Positions 11,454 to 23,460 of a stretch of DNA of 64,000 nt are shown here, piece after piece. The position numbers were made by a program, and so were the translations under genes. The stretch covers positions 22,914,001 to 22,978,000 of the forward strand of contig NC_069365.1 of the NCBI RefSeq assembly GCF_021730395.1. Reading direction: 5' to 3'. Each line of letters starts with the position of its first letter. Positions within the stretch are counted from its first letter, which is position 1. Under the pieces are notes generated by a model, which ran no database searches, was not told the origin of the DNA, and saw only the letters and a program-made list of their open reading frames with translations. The stretch comes from Mercenaria mercenaria (taxonomy: Eukaryota; Mollusca; Bivalvia; Venerida; Veneridae).

Positions 11454-12300
11454 ATGCTTAATTTCACTATTCAGTCTACAGAGATCAAAGACATCCTTTC
11501 AAACTTAATTTTAAATAAAGCTGTAGGGCCAGACGAAATAAGTCATCGAATATTAAAAGAAACGCGAAATAGTATTTGTCATCCTCTTTGTATTTTATTC
11601 AATCGATCTCTTCATGAAGGATTTTACCCAAATAAATGGAAATTAGCTAAAGTCATGCCACTTTTTAAAAAGGGTCATACGAACGTTCCCTCAAACTATA
11701 GACCAATTTCTCTCATAAGTTGCGTAGGAAAAGTAATGGAAAGAGTTATGTTCAAACACATATATAATCATTTGTACTCTAACAATTTGATATATCCATT
11801 ACAATCAGGATTTCTTCCGAGCCATTCAACAGTCTATCAGGTAATCGACATCTATCACCAGATCAGTGACTCTTATGGTAAAAAACAATCCACGTGTATT
11901 GTATTTTGCGACATATCTAAAGCATTTGACAGAGTTTGGCATTCAGGATTAATATTTAAATTAAAACAATAAGGCATAAATAACGAACTTCTTCGATGGA
12001 TTAAAGATTATCTCTCAAACCGTAAGCAGTCAGTTTTTGTTGGAGTGAAAGTTTTAATGTTTTAAGTATATCAACGGGTGTTCCCCAAGGCTCCGCCCTT
12101 GGTCCTCTCTTATTTCTCGTATACGTTAACGATATTGCTGAAAACCTTTTAAGTGTAACAAGGCTATTTGCCGATGACAGTTCATTAGCGATTTCATCGA
12201 ACGATATAAAATATATAGAAACCGTTCTCAATACCGATCTAGAAAAAATCAATAAGTGGTCAAAACAATGGCTAGTTAATTTTAACCCTAACAAGACAGA
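11454..12300 (+). pseudogene. LINE reverse transcriptase domain (broken)
   Basis: RT blocks read in order LNKAVGPDEISHRILKE, NYRPISLISCVGKVMERVM, then the catalytic FCDISKAFDRVWH (near 11904). After a stop at about 11970 come DYLSNRKQSVFV, VPQGSALGPLLFLVYVNDI (near 12080) and the second catalytic motif FADDSSL (near 12167). Catalytic aspartates are kept but the frame is interrupted twice. Confidence 0.85.
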
Positions 12301-12304
12301 AGTA

Positions 12305-13330
12305 ATGTTTTTCTCCTCTAATCAAGAGAATAAACCCTCGCTCATGTTTAATAATATTACACTTGATTTCGTCCAACATCATAAACATTTAGGCCTAACA
12401 CTTTCATATGATCTAAAATGGCATGACCATATTAATAATATAACCATATCAGCGTCAAAAGTTCTTAGTTCAATGCGAGCATTACAATTTAAATTAAAAC
12501 GGTCTACTTTATGTCAGATTTATATATCTTACATGCGTCCTATTTTAGAATATGCGTCCATTGTTTGGGACGGATGTACCGCGTATGAAAAACAATCAGT
12601 TGAGCAACTACAGTACGAGGCTGCCAGAATCGTCACTGGTTTAACTAGATCTGTTTCTATAGAACGTCTAATAAAGAAAATTGGTTGGGTCTCTCTTTCG
12701 GATAGATGCAAAATACCAAAGCTCGTCGTTGTTTATAAAGCTAGAAATGGCCTTTTACCTGAATACTTAGCAGATATATTTCCACCAATGATATCCGAGA
12801 CAACCCGTTATCCTTTGAGAAATAATACCAATTATACAACATTAGCAAGGCGTACTCAGTTGTTTAATACATCTTTTTTACCGTCTTCTACTGAATTATG
12901 GAATAATCTCGAGTCAGAAATAACAACTTCTCCTTCTTCAAATATTTTCAAATCAAAATTAAAACAAAAATTTAAAGCGACAGAGGTACCAAAACATTTT
13001 CTCTATGGTCAAAGGAACTTATCAGTATTGCATGCTCGTTCAAGAAACAAATGCAGTAATTTAAATGATGACTTGTTCAGAAATCACCTTAGAGAAAATT
13101 CTTACTGCCAGTGTGGTTCGAATATTGAAAACGCTGAACATTATTTTTCCACTGTAAGCTTTTTAAGGAACAGAGAATTACTCTATTCCGCGAAACAAGA
13201 CCATATCATCCATTGAACATTAACCTTCTATTATCTGGCCGCGAAAACCTACGATACGAGGACAACTTAGTTATTTTTGAAGCTGTTCAAAAATTTATCA
13301 AACCGACAAAACGTTTTAATACAGAATGAT
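12305..13330 (+). pseudogene. LINE RT thumb and C-terminal region
   Basis: A 303-codon open stretch (12305-13216) begins in the RT thumb (HHKHLGLTLSYDLKWHDHI), passes YISYMRPILEYASIVWDG and ends in the knuckle YCQCG..NAEHYF. After a frame change at about 13216 the tail INLLLSGRENLRYEDN carries on to a stop near 13329. This tail is characteristic of this LINE group. Confidence 0.8.
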
Positions 13331-13734
13331 TGAACTTAACTTGGGCACGAGGCCGTGGATAGTGACTGGTAGGGATCTCAGTACCTTTGCTTCAGTAATT
13401 TTACTTTATAAATTTTATATTTTTCAGTTTACATTCTCAAACATGTACCTTTCAAACTAATATTAAATGACAAATAACATTAATTTTTAATTATTACTGC
13501 ATATACATGTAAACAATTTCTGTGTCGCCATTCTAGTATTTTTCTGTAATTTTTCACTGCTGGGAAGGGCTTAATGTAATGTTGTTAGAACTTGTTGCCC
13601 AACCCTTTTGCTTTTGTATTTTTGTAATTCTATGTATCTACTTCCATGTATATATGAGCAATAAAATATGGTTAAACTATTTTTTAACATTTTTATTAAT
13701 TTCAGAATATCCGACTCTGTTTCGTATTTTTGTA

Positions 13735-15900
13735 AATGGATAAGCTCTTGTTTCAATTTTTGTGATGAGGCGTTTTTTCGACGTATGCCGTCGGCATCCT
13801 GAAAATCCGCCGGCAATACAATATGTACTTTTATTTGGACATACATACCAGCAATATATCCACATAGTTTGATTCATCCTCATGTCCTCCTGGACGCTGT
13901 AAATTACAGCAGTAACAAGGATTCGAGTCCATTTTCGGACACCTGAAAAATGCTTGAAATTACGATTTTCAACACATTTCATTGTTCTTCGTCGGCACAT
14001 ATTGCATAAATTGCTAAAACTAAATTCATTTTATATTTCATAAAGGCCTTAACAATGACATAAGATGACGAAATAATGGTTTGAGGGGATCGTTTCGGCG
14101 CAAAATACAACAGTAACTGACCACCAAAACATGTTCCAGATTACAGATGAGATCTTCTTTAGACGTATGCCTTCGACATTCATCAAATCTGCCGGTAATG
14201 TTGTATATACTATCATTTGAACATATACACAGGCAATATATCCACATGGTTTTATTTATCTTCAAGTCCTTCAGGACGCTGTGAATTACAGCAGTAACAA
14301 GGATTCGAGCCCATTTTTGGACGTCTGAAAAATGCTTAAAATTACGATTTTCAACAGATTTTGCCGTTCTTCGCAGTAATATAAAGCATAAACTGCTAAA
14401 ACTAATTTTATTTTGTATATAATAGAGACTTTATCAATGATCTTAGGAGACCAAATCGTGTCTCATGTGTATCGTTTCGGCGCAGAATACAGCAACATCT
14501 AAGCACCAAAATATGTTTCAATTTTGTGATGAGGCGTTTTTTCGACGTATGCCGTCGGCATCCTGAAAATCCGCCGGCAATGCAATATGTACTTTTATTT
14601 GGACATACATACCAGCAATATATCCACATAGTTTGATTTATCCTCAAGTCCACCTGGACGCTGTGAATTACAGCAATAACAAGGATTCGAGCCCATTTTC
14701 CGACACCTAAAAATTGCTTAAAGTCAAGATTTTCAAAACATTTCAATCTTCTTCGTCGGCACATTTTGCATAAACTGCTGTAACTAAATTCATATATTAT
14801 GAAAGTTTCAACGATGACCTAAGTTGCCCAAATATTGGCTTAAGGGCATCGTTTCGACGCAGAATACAGCAGTAACTGAGCACAAAAACGTGTTTCGATT
14901 TCGTGATGAGGTCTTCTTTGGACGTATGCCGTTGGCATCCTGGAACACCGTCGGCAATGAAATATATATTATCATTTGGACATACATAGCAGCAATATAT
15001 CCACATGTATGTATTTATCCTCTAGTCGACCTTGGCGCTGTGATTTACAGCAGTAATAAGGATTTCGAGCCCATTTTTGGACACCTGAAAAATGCTTTAA
15101 ATTACGATTTTCAACACATTTCTCTGTTCGACGTCGGCACATTATGCATAAATTGCCAAAACAAAAATCATTTTATATCTCATAATGGCCCTAATGATGA
15201 CTTAGGATAACCAAATATTGTTTTAATAACATCCTTTCGGCGCAGAAAACAGCAGTAACTGACCGCCAAAGCATGCTCCAATTTCGTGATGTGGTATTCT
15301 TTGGACGTATGCCGTCGGTATAATTAATATCCGTCCGCAATGAAATATATACTTTTATATTGGCATACATACCAGCAATATATTCACCTGGTTTGATTCA
15401 TCCTCAAGTTCTCCTGGACGCTGAGAATAACAGCAGTAACAAGGATTCGAGCCCATTTCCGTACACCTATAAAATGCTTTAAATTCGGATTTTCCGGACC
15501 ATTTCACCGTTCCTTGTCGAAACATTACGCATAAAGTGCTGAAACTAATTTCATTTTGTATCTTATAAAGACTCCAACAATGACCTAATTTTGGCTTAAG
15601 GGCATCGTTTCGGTGCAGAATAAAGCATTAACTGAGTATGAAAACATGTTCTAATTTCGCGATGAGGCCTTCTTTGGACGTATGCTGTCATCGACGTATA
15701 TCCGTGGGCTATGTTATATGTACTATTATTTTTACATACATACCAGCAATATATCCGCATGTTTTATTTCATCCCGAAGTCCCCCCACTGGACGCTGTGA
15801 ATTACAGCAGTAATAAGGATTTGAGCCCATTTTGGACACTAAAAATCTTTTAAAAAATAGAATGCCATTGGTATCCTGAACAGAAATTGATAAAACTGAT
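13735..15900. repeat. Tandem array, about 380-bp unit, roughly 5.7 copies
   Basis: The landmark ACGTATGC recurs at 13781, 14163, 14545, 14922, 15305 and 15678, so units are 382, 382, 377, 383 and 373 bp long. Each unit also has AGCAATATATCCAC, GGACGCTGTGAATTACAGC and AAGGATTCGAGCCCATTT in the same order. Copies differ by many substitutions, so the array is not recent. The last copy is cut off near 15850-15920. Short minus-strand frames such as those at 14000-13677 and 14764-14408 repeat from unit to unit and are products of the array, not genes. Confidence 0.9.
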
Positions 15901-15919
15901 TTCATATTGTATTTTGCGC

Positions 15920-16205
15920 AACTTCCAACTACTGTTGTTTCTGCTATAACTTCCAATAGTAGCATCAGTAATATTGTTATTGCTTAAACTGCCAACAGTA
16001 ACAGCAGTAATACTGTTGTTACTACTATAACGTTACACCAGTAATAGCAGTAATGCTGCTGCTACTGCTATAACTTCCAGCAGTACTAGCAGTAATACTG
16101 CTGTTAGTGTTATAACGTTCCGGCAGTATCAGCAGTATAACTGCTATAACGTTATAGCAGTTATAGCAGAAATACTGCTGTTACTGCTCTACTGCTAACT
16201 TCCCG
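15920..16205. repeat. Degenerate 42-bp-like minisatellite rich in CAGTAA and CTGCTA
   Basis: Repeated blocks of the form CAGTAATAGCAGTAATGCTG followed by CTACTGCTATAACGTT occur about six times with varied length (about 34-45 bp). Each unit is partly self-complementary (AGCAGTAAT against ATTACTGCT), so it can form hairpins. Confidence 0.75.
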
Positions 16206-16477
16206 CTGGTTCAATTACTCAACCATTTTGAAGAGTATGTAAATTTACACTTATTTTTAAACAGCCGAAAAGGTGGTTCAAGGGAGAAAACTCAACTCTT
16301 ATGAAATCAGAAAACATATTCTCAACAAACAAACTGCTAAACACAACTGGAAACTTGATATGTAAAAAATATTGTCCAGACATTTATTAAAGAACACATT
16401 TAGTCATAGTTATTGTTTTAAACATATTGGAGAAAATTTAACTTTCATACGGTGGTATGTTAAGGAAGCTACCTTAT

Positions 16478-16513
16478 TTTTTTTTTTTTTTTTTTTTAAG
16501 AAAAAAAAAAAAC
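16478..16513. repeat. T-run/A-run inverted pair
   Basis: About 20 T followed by AAG and about 12 A form a short perfect hairpin arm at the left edge of the inverted 21-bp array. Confidence 0.8.
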
Positions 16514-16539
16514 AGAATTACTTTGAACAATCGACATAA

Positions 16540-17260
16540 TATGAGTTGCGCGCGGGACAATATTTCGGGCGCTCAAGGCAAGATGTCAAGCGCTTCTGAA
16601 AAGACGCCAAGCGCGCTCGAGATAAGATGTCGTACACTCGAGATATAGTTGATGTAGAGATGTAGTGCGCTCGATATAGCAATACGTGCGCTCGAGATGA
16701 CGTCTTGCTCCCAGGATGAAATGTCGTGCGCTCGGGATAAGATGTCCAACGTTTGAGTAAAGATGTCGTGCGATCGAAATCAGATATTAGGCGCTTGAGA
16801 TAATTTATTCTTGAAATAAGATGCCATGGTGGCTTTGTATCGATCGCTGAAATTTCACAGCTCAGACATATTCTTTACGGGACCTTCAAACAAAACTTTA
16901 CTTGATTTGTAAAAGTCATGGCCACTAGTGGTCGGAGCTCGTTTTATATATATATATTTTTAAATGTGCTACTCATTTCATGACATCTTATCTAGATCTC
17001 TTACCTAGATGTTGTAAGATCTAGATGTTGCAAGAGCACTCCACATTTTATCTAATCTCGAGCGTACGACATCTAATTGCGAACGCACAACATCTTGTTT
17101 CGATCGCACGACCTCTTCCGATAGCTCAACAAATTATTTTGAACGCTCGACATATTATCACGAGCTCTTGACATTGATATTGATCCTCGATATATTTTCC
17201 CAAATACATGACATCTTAAATCAAGCGCTCGACAGATTATTTCGAGCATGCGGCATTTTC
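16540..17260. repeat. Inverted pair of 21-bp tandem arrays (foldback structure)
   Basis: On the left (16540-16825) a unit close to GATGTCGTGCGCTCGAGATAA is repeated about a dozen times with drift. On the right (about 16975-17260) the inverse complement (TTATCTCGAGCGCACGACATC-like) is repeated similarly. A centre of about 150 bp lies between. Two short open frames on opposite strands (16457-16648 and 17330-17073) come from the same repeat read in both directions and are not genes. Confidence 0.8.
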
Positions 17261-17634
17261 TGAGCCTGGTATCATAACTTTTAGAACACCATTCGTATGT
17301 ATCTGTAAAAATAAAATATCCGCATAACAAATATCTTTTAAGAGGCTTTATTATATCCGAGCTATTTACTGCTAAAAGTAAGTGTGTGGATAATTTGTTT
17401 CGATATGCTTCTTAATTATAGTAAAAGTCTGATTTATAATTTACCAAATAAAAATAGTTTTGTTTTTCATAGATGATTTTTAACTCTTGGTAACTTATTA
17501 ATAGTTCATCAGACTCGCTGATTAATGAGCTATAACGAAATCAAAAAGACTGATGTACCCTTAAGTGAATAAATTTAAGCAGACTGATATTTTGAGCAAA
17601 ATTATGAAGATGTGAATGGTTTGGATTATTGCAG

Positions 17635-17737
17635 ATGTATACTATGCTGTTGGTTGCCTTTCGTACTGTGGAAAGATATTGCCCACATGTGTCCACATTG
17701 CCATCGAGAGGTTAGACGCTACAACTGCTTGCAATAG
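17635..17737 (+). CDS. Orphan last exon of a LITAF-domain gene
   Basis: After a TTGGATTATTGCAG acceptor the frame reads CILCCWLPFVLWKDIAHMCP, then HCHREVRRYNCLQ and a stop. This is the C-terminal half of a LITAF (SIMPLE-type) domain: a hydrophobic Cys-rich stretch that lies in the membrane face, then the zinc-binding CPxC knuckle. The exon starts one base into a codon, as do the matching exons at 34979 and 44529. The N-terminal CxxC exon is not found upstream; the 13.7-17.3 kb arrays lie where it would be. CNCPNC-like text follows the stop. Probably the remains of a third gene copy, or an exon of a gene with a distant start. Confidence 0.7.
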
Positions 17738-18104
17738 AACTGTCCGAACTGCAATGTTTCAAAGACTTGAAAATAGTATTAGCAATCAATATGATGGCCA
17801 TACGTATCATGTTTTTAAATGCTTTACATATGGCTGTATGCATTTGAACGAGAAACTCATTAATAATTACAATACAACTTCTCACCAAAATTTCCCTAAG
17901 CTGAAATATGCTATCAAATTTACCTCTCCAGAACAACAACCTCTACATAACAGTCAATATTTGTTTCTTCGAAAGAGTGTTGCTCTACAGAGGTTGTTGT
18001 ACCTGTTTCTATGAAAAATACGGTCTTTTGTTAGTGTGTGTTCCATCTGACCATATTTTCGCCAATCAAAACGTTCATTTGGGGATCGAATAAGGCAACT
18101 GTTA

Positions 18105-18290
18105 GAACATACTGGGAAGGGCCAGCCCGCTAATGTAGTTAAAACTTGTGGCCCAACCCTTTTGCTTTTTTATGTAATCTGTATATCAGTGCATTTATAA
18201 TATTCTTAAATTTAGTTCGACTTTTGTATGCATGCCTTGTAAATTTGTATTGAAGAAAGCAATAAAATATGATTAAACTAAAAAAAGAAC
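18105..18290 (+). mobile_element. LINE 3'-end fragment matching the element at 11.2-13.7 kb
   Basis: TGGGAAGGGC, CCCAACCCTTTTGCTTTT and a terminal GCAATAAAATATGATTAAAC appear in the same order as at 13561-13680. This is a dead-on-arrival 5'-truncated copy of the same family. A short A-rich tail follows. Confidence 0.85.
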
Positions 18291-18294
18291 AAAC

Positions 18295-21060
18295 TGTTAA
18301 TGCGATCAAGATACAGAAAGTTTGAAATTTAATTTATTTTCCTGTAAGGTGCCAAAACATTCAGGTTATTGTTATATGACAGCACTAATAAATAATGTAC
18401 ATATAAAAAAGAATGGTATTCATTGTATTTTAAACCTCAAATGAAATAAGGTATAACTGAAAGGTAGGTACACATCGAGTTGATCAATCTAAAGATTAAT
18501 CACTGGATTCAAATGTTTAAAAGTTGAAAAATGAGACCAGTCTTTGAAGGGTGCCTTACCGTTTGTCTTTTTTCAAACTAGCACAGACTATGAATAAGAT
18601 ATTTGAGATCGGTCCTGCGCATTCGGCTTTATAATTATATTATTTGTGGCACAATTTCCCTCATACCAAATAATTGATTAGTTGAGGAACAGTCAAATAT
18701 TTAACATAGAGTTATTTGTACAAAATTTGTTCTTTTATATGAACTTTTAAAGATGTATATATGAATGTATGTATGTACTATTATAAGGCAATTAACATGT
18801 ATATCGTTCTATTGATATCGGGATAGTATATTTAGGTGCTCTTTTAGCTCTTTTAGAACTGTACGTGTATCTTAATATTCTATATTTTGAGCGATTCATG
18901 TCTTATGATTTCAGTCTCTCATAACTGTTATAGAGTGGTTTTGTACATGTATCTATATTTCAAAATACGTTTTATTATGTAATGTGTGTACAAGAGTATA
19001 AGCTTTTGTTGTTGTTGTTGTTTGTTGTTGCTTAATCTCTCATGCAGACAGCTGTTCTAACATAATACTTTTCAAGTAGATTTGGTTAGAATTCAGGAAG
19101 TGCTTCTAAATATTTCTCAAAAATCAAGTAGGCTTACATTAGATGAATTTTGTACTGATGTGTTGTCTAACATTTGACGAAAGCGCACATATTCGTATTT
19201 GGTTATATTTATCGTTCGCTCTACATACGTAATAAAATTTGTGCATTTGTATACCTTTAGAGATGTCTACTATTTTGAAATAGATTTTCAAAATAAAACT
19301 GTCATACCAGTTACAAAGGTATCATTGTTAATATTATCGTGCCATATTATAATTTTCATTTTTCTACAAATTATAAAAGCGTATCGAAAAACCAAAAGGT
19401 TTAGTTAAAGAACACCCTAAAATAACAACGTTCATGGTGAACTCTGTGAATGTGGAAGTCAATGAACCCCGACGTATTGTTTAGTAACGCAAACTAAAAC
19501 CCCATAAACTATTAGTTAAGCTAACAATAACGGGTATACTTCTAGAACTGGTAAAGGCTTACACATGAGATACAACATATCTGTAGTAACGAATATGTAA
19601 CATATTGCCTTAAATAGTTTCGTCTTTTCTACCTAGTCTACAAACGAGAAGAAACCGTGTCCATCTGTATTTGCGTTGATAGATAAGGTCCTTTTGAAGA
19701 ACGAATCATTGTTCATACAATTCCCTGGAGTTTCCTTTGGGACAACTTTTTATCAGGCTTTTTTTTTTTTGGTTTATGAAATACTTCATTGAATGATATG
19801 TTAATTGCATTATTTGACAAGCGACCTCAGAATGAACCAACAAAATAAGGAAGTAACGATATGCAGCTTTAGACCAGTGTACACATTTTATCCGGTAGCA
19901 ATTAACGTCACTTTATTGTAAAACCTTGTTAATCCTTGATTATTTATACGATTAAATCTCATTCAAATGTGCTATTTAGTGTAGCACCAATCACTGACGA
20001 GAACGAAGGATACGGGTATTAATCGTTTCATGCAATTAAAGGTGGTTCATCTGATTGGTTGTTCGGAGCTTTGATATCTGATCATTTACACTTACTTGAG
20101 TGCTTAATACATGAAAGGTTTACTCTTGAGGTAATCCTAAAATTTGATTTCCCTATCCCGATTGATCTTTTGATAAACCTATGTAATGGTACTATTGTAT
20201 TACAGTTTCAAAGACTTGAATTGATGATTAGGTATTTAGCCGAAATTTATAACAAAATGCAAATTAATAGAATTCCTGTTATCTCCCACTGCCTATCTGT
20301 ATTGTACAACCAAAATATATTTGTAATAAATTTATTCTGAAGCTGCACCGAAGGTTTAACTCAGATTGTTGAAATATCCCAATATCTATCAAATGCAAAT
20401 GAATAGCTTAAAAAGATTTTTAAAATTTCTTTAATAAATGTCAAACAGATAATACATGAAAAGCGAAAAAAAACATAGCATGCCGTTTAAATGTTAATTA
20501 CTAATATCTACATAAACTATTGCTATCAGTTTATAAATATGTTACTTTAATTATCTTATATCGTTATACGTCGGGAGTTAACAACGTCTATCATGCATTC
20601 GTATGTTATTACTTTGAAGGTAAATAATTTACTCTTCATCAGGAAACTTAATATAGTTGCAAAATATGAACCAATGCTAAAATAACATCTTGGGAATTAA
20701 GATATCACCAAAACCGCATAATATGATAAAAAAAACTGTGATCAATAAACTGTTTGTACTTTGAATAAAAAATCAGAACGTAACATACCTTATTTACCAA
20801 TTTCAATAATATTGTTTTACTGGTATTTTTGACGAAAATAATCTAGGAATATTCTGTTATCAAGTAATTATATGCACCTGAAAACAGAATATTTCCATAT
20901 TTCTCATTTTTGGGCTTTTGACAAAGAGAGGCCATGCCCTCTTTTTAGCATTTGATACCTAATTACATTGATATTCCTTAAATATTGGTTTAAAAATTGA
21001 AGATCACAGTTTTGTCAACCTGATAATTGTTTTAAATCCAAAATTCTTACTTTAAACTCT
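18295..21060. other. No gene seen
   Basis: AT-rich sequence. A short TTG microsatellite lies at about 19004-19030. A run TTAAAGGTGGTTCATCTGAT at 20037 resembles the end of the MITE at 61.5-62.1 kb. A 93-codon frame after it (20059-20340) shows no known motif, and neither does a 69-codon frame at 19199-19408. Confidence 0.35.
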
Positions 21061-21084
21061 TATATTTTATTTTAGTTAGTTTTG

Positions 21085-21510
21085 GTCTAGCACCGCTATG
21101 CAACAGTAATTCAGTTATGTAACACCGAGCAATTAACCTTACCAGTGTTCCTTGATTCTGTACCGGAACTAATTAATTATCCTGTTGGTGTGACAGTGAA
21201 TGAACTATTTAAGATGAACCGCCTCAATAGCCTAGTGGTAGAGCGTCCGCTTCGAGTGCTGGAGGTCGTGTGTTTGATTCCCGGCCGCGTCATACCAAAG
21301 ACGTCAAAATGGTACCAGTAGCTCTATTGCTTGGCACTCAACATTAAAAGGAAAACTGGCCTCTTCTCTCATACCCTCGTGGCGACGCACTCCATCAGGA
21401 ATGAGGTGTTGAGAGTGATTAATATAAGTTGCAGAACTTCCTTCACAATCGACCTAAAATAAATTATGTATAAACTAATTAATTATCCGCAAGTGCTACT
21501 TTCTCCATAT
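21085..21510 (-). mobile_element. SINE family 1, minus strand, split by another SINE
   Basis: CAGTTATGTAAC..GAGCAATTAACC and CAGTGTTCCTTGATTCTGTACC match the 3' half of SINE family 1 read in reverse. The match then breaks and resumes after 21488 with CCGCAAGTGCTACTTTC. The break is filled by SINE family 2. Confidence 0.65.
21167..21488 (+). mobile_element. tRNA-derived SINE (family 2) with 16-bp target duplication
   Basis: The tRNA-like head holds an A box (TAGTGGTAGAGCGTCCGC) and a B box (TGTTTGATTCCCGG), at about 21224-21285. A body with TACCAAAGACGTCAAAATGG and GGAATGAGGTGTTGAGAGTG follows. AACTAATTAATTATCC occurs at 21167-21182 and 21473-21488 and is the probable target duplication. About 38 bp between the left duplication and the tRNA-like head are unexplained. 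Confidence 0.8.
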
Positions 21511-21517
21511 TAATCTG

Positions 21518-21745
21518 ATTTGTTTTGTTTGTTTTTGTGTTTAACGCCATTTTTAACAATTTTTCAGTCATGTAACGGCAGGCAGTTATCCTAACCGGTG
21601 TTCCAGGATTCTGTACCAGTACAAACCTGTTGTCCGAAAGTAACTACCAACATCCCCACATAAATCAGAGATGAAGGATGATTGATTTCAGACACAAAGT
21701 CTTTTATCAGGTCGTCAGGGAGAACACATGCCTTGCCTGGATATC
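21518..21745 (-). mobile_element. SINE family 1, minus strand, nearly complete body
   Basis: In reverse, the tail (TTTAACGCCATTTTTAAC), middle (CAGTCATGTAACGGCAGGCA, GATTCTGTACCAGTAC) and 5' body (TCAGACACAAAGTCTTTTAT, CAGGGAGAACACATG) follow each other. The tRNA-like head is missing or diverged. Confidence 0.8.
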
Positions 21746-21843
21746 TGACTCAGACTATCATCCTTATATCTGTGTTCTCCCTATTCATCTAACCTAGTTA
21801 GTTATACATATCTCCTTATAACGCTGCCATTTCTGAAATTAAA

Positions 21844-21865
21844 ACAACAACAACAACAACAATTT
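21844..21865. repeat. (AAC)n microsatellite
   Basis: About six AAC triplets in a row. Confidence 0.85.
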
Positions 21866-22129
21866 TCTACAAATCTTGGTTCAAATGAAACTACCTATCG
21901 TATGTCTTTTACATTGAAGAACATTCATATTGTATATTCTTCCTCTATTGTTAAGGTAAATGAATCAGTTGCTGAACTGGTACCTGCAAATCTCTATAAT
22001 ATGTCTTAGAAAACTTTAAAATTGACTGGAGTTAATTGGAAATACAAGGAAGGAATTCTAAAATATGCAAGAAGCCCTTATAATGATCTACATTAATGTG
22101 CATTTGTGATGTTTTACTTTAACAACGGT

Positions 22130-22335
22130 AGCAATCCCTGGCGGTGTAGTGAATGTATTTGACTTCGAATGTCCTTCAAGTCACCACTTTGAGTTTGAAT
22201 TCCTTCAAACAACATAAATTCAGTTTATGTGTGGAAGCCATATAGCTGGCTCATTCTACCCATGTGACTCATGTACCTGTAACAATGCACGAATGGGCAC
22301 TAAGGGTCATCCTTTACCATTAAAAGCTTGAACGC
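22130..22335 (+). mobile_element. Diverged SINE (family 4)
   Basis: A head resembling a tRNA-derived promoter (TGACTTCGAATGTCC, then GAGTTTGAATTCC) is followed by GTGGAAGCCATATAGCTGGC, TCTACCCATGTGACTC and GGGTCATCCTTTACCATTAA. This is the order found in the cleaner copies at 40.2 and 49.3 kb. It is an old copy. Confidence 0.55.
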
Positions 22336-22339
22336 CCTG

Positions 22340-23440
22340 GATCTTCACCGTGTTTTTGTTCCGCACCTCACGCAGTTAAGCGTTTTTTACTCCGCGGCCC
22401 CGCAATTTATACTTCTGAACTCTCGTGCTTTCACTTGGTGGGGTCGCGGGGCAAAATGAGGAAATAGCACAAATTAGCCACCATAAATAACTCTTCTTTA
22501 AAAGAAAAACCAAGTTTTAACATTTTTGAATTCGATGTATAAAAAAGATTTTCATTTGAAAGTTTTATTTTTCGTGTAAAAAGTCAAAACTTGAATATAA
22601 ACCTATAAATGCATTATTATCATCATTAAGTTTAACATTTTGAAATATTTACTGTTGTGTAATAGTAGGAAAAAGTAATTGGATTACGGAAGGCATTTTG
22701 AAACGATACGACTGGCCGGTAAACTGTCCTCAATGGAATTCTTAACAGGACGCACATAAGCTTTCACAAAAAAATATAACTTTTAAGCTTTTACAAAAAA
22801 AAATATAACTTTTCAAAATAAAGTAAACATTACAAGAATACAATTCGCATTATAAATAAAACCTTTGTGCTGATGTAATCTACAACAGCGATCCAAGTGG
22901 GCCATAAACGTTCCTATTAAATTTCATTATGTAGGGCATATACATTTGGAAATATTACCATTATAGCCTCTTTTTCCTACCATACATGTCATAATCAAGT
23001 AAAATTACTTTTGAAATATCAATCGTCTATGCACTTTATACTCAAATTAGTCTTTGTTAACACATGTCTATTAAAAAAGAGAGCAAATATCGACGAGGTA
23101 ATTTGATAATAAAAACGTGATAAATTTTAATGTATATCGTGCTTATGTTTTGTAAAGGCTTTTCAACATTAATGTTTTGGATATAACCAATCACTAACGA
23201 GAACTAAAATAAATAAAAATAAATAAAACAAATAAGAACTACCATCTTATGTTAATGAATTCTCCAAAATAAACGCATAAGCTATCGGTATTAAATAGTG
23301 AGTAGGCAGATCTCTCTTATATCGTTTAGAAATCGATTCAAATATATTTTATTCAGTTTCAACTCAAATTTGATTTAGAACAATTATTGTTTTGAAAAAG
23401 GAATATTAACTTATATCTAGAACTACGGTGGGTTAGTCAT
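22340..23440. other. No gene seen
   Basis: A GC-rich imperfect inverted pair (GCGGCCCCGC against GGGGTCGCGGGGC) lies at 22396-22455. The rest is AT-rich and presumably upstream DNA and 5' UTR introns of the gene starting at 23474. I cannot place a promoter. Confidence 0.35.
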
Positions 23441-23460
23441 TGTTTTCACATATTAGGCAG

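Larger units (their letters stand above)
11165..13680 (+). mobile_element. 5'-truncated CR1/Jockey-like LINE
   Basis: The element starts inside the linker between endonuclease and RT (NWKSVKMLIKDNI, near 11250) and runs to a 3' end with CAATAAAATATGGTTAAAC. Downstream of the RT are a C-terminal CQCGSNIENAEHYF knuckle and a roughly 330-bp 3' UTR. There are stops at about 11370 and 11970 and a frame change near 12055, so it is dead. The same 3' UTR sequence occurs alone at 18.1-18.3 kb. The clade is suggested by VPQGSALGPLLF and the HYL-type tail, and is not resolved further. Confidence 0.85.

Noticed and set aside
13735-15900. CRISPR-like array
   Set aside because: Units are about 380 bp with no short constant repeat plus unique spacer pattern, and the genome is eukaryotic.
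13571-15965. A family of small Cys-rich proteins on the minus strand
   Set aside because: The frames recur because the DNA is a 380-bp tandem array; they are cut by stops and frame changes at different places in each unit.
16457-17330. Small Arg/Ser-rich proteins on both strands
   Set aside because: Both are the 21-bp repeat read in the two orientations.
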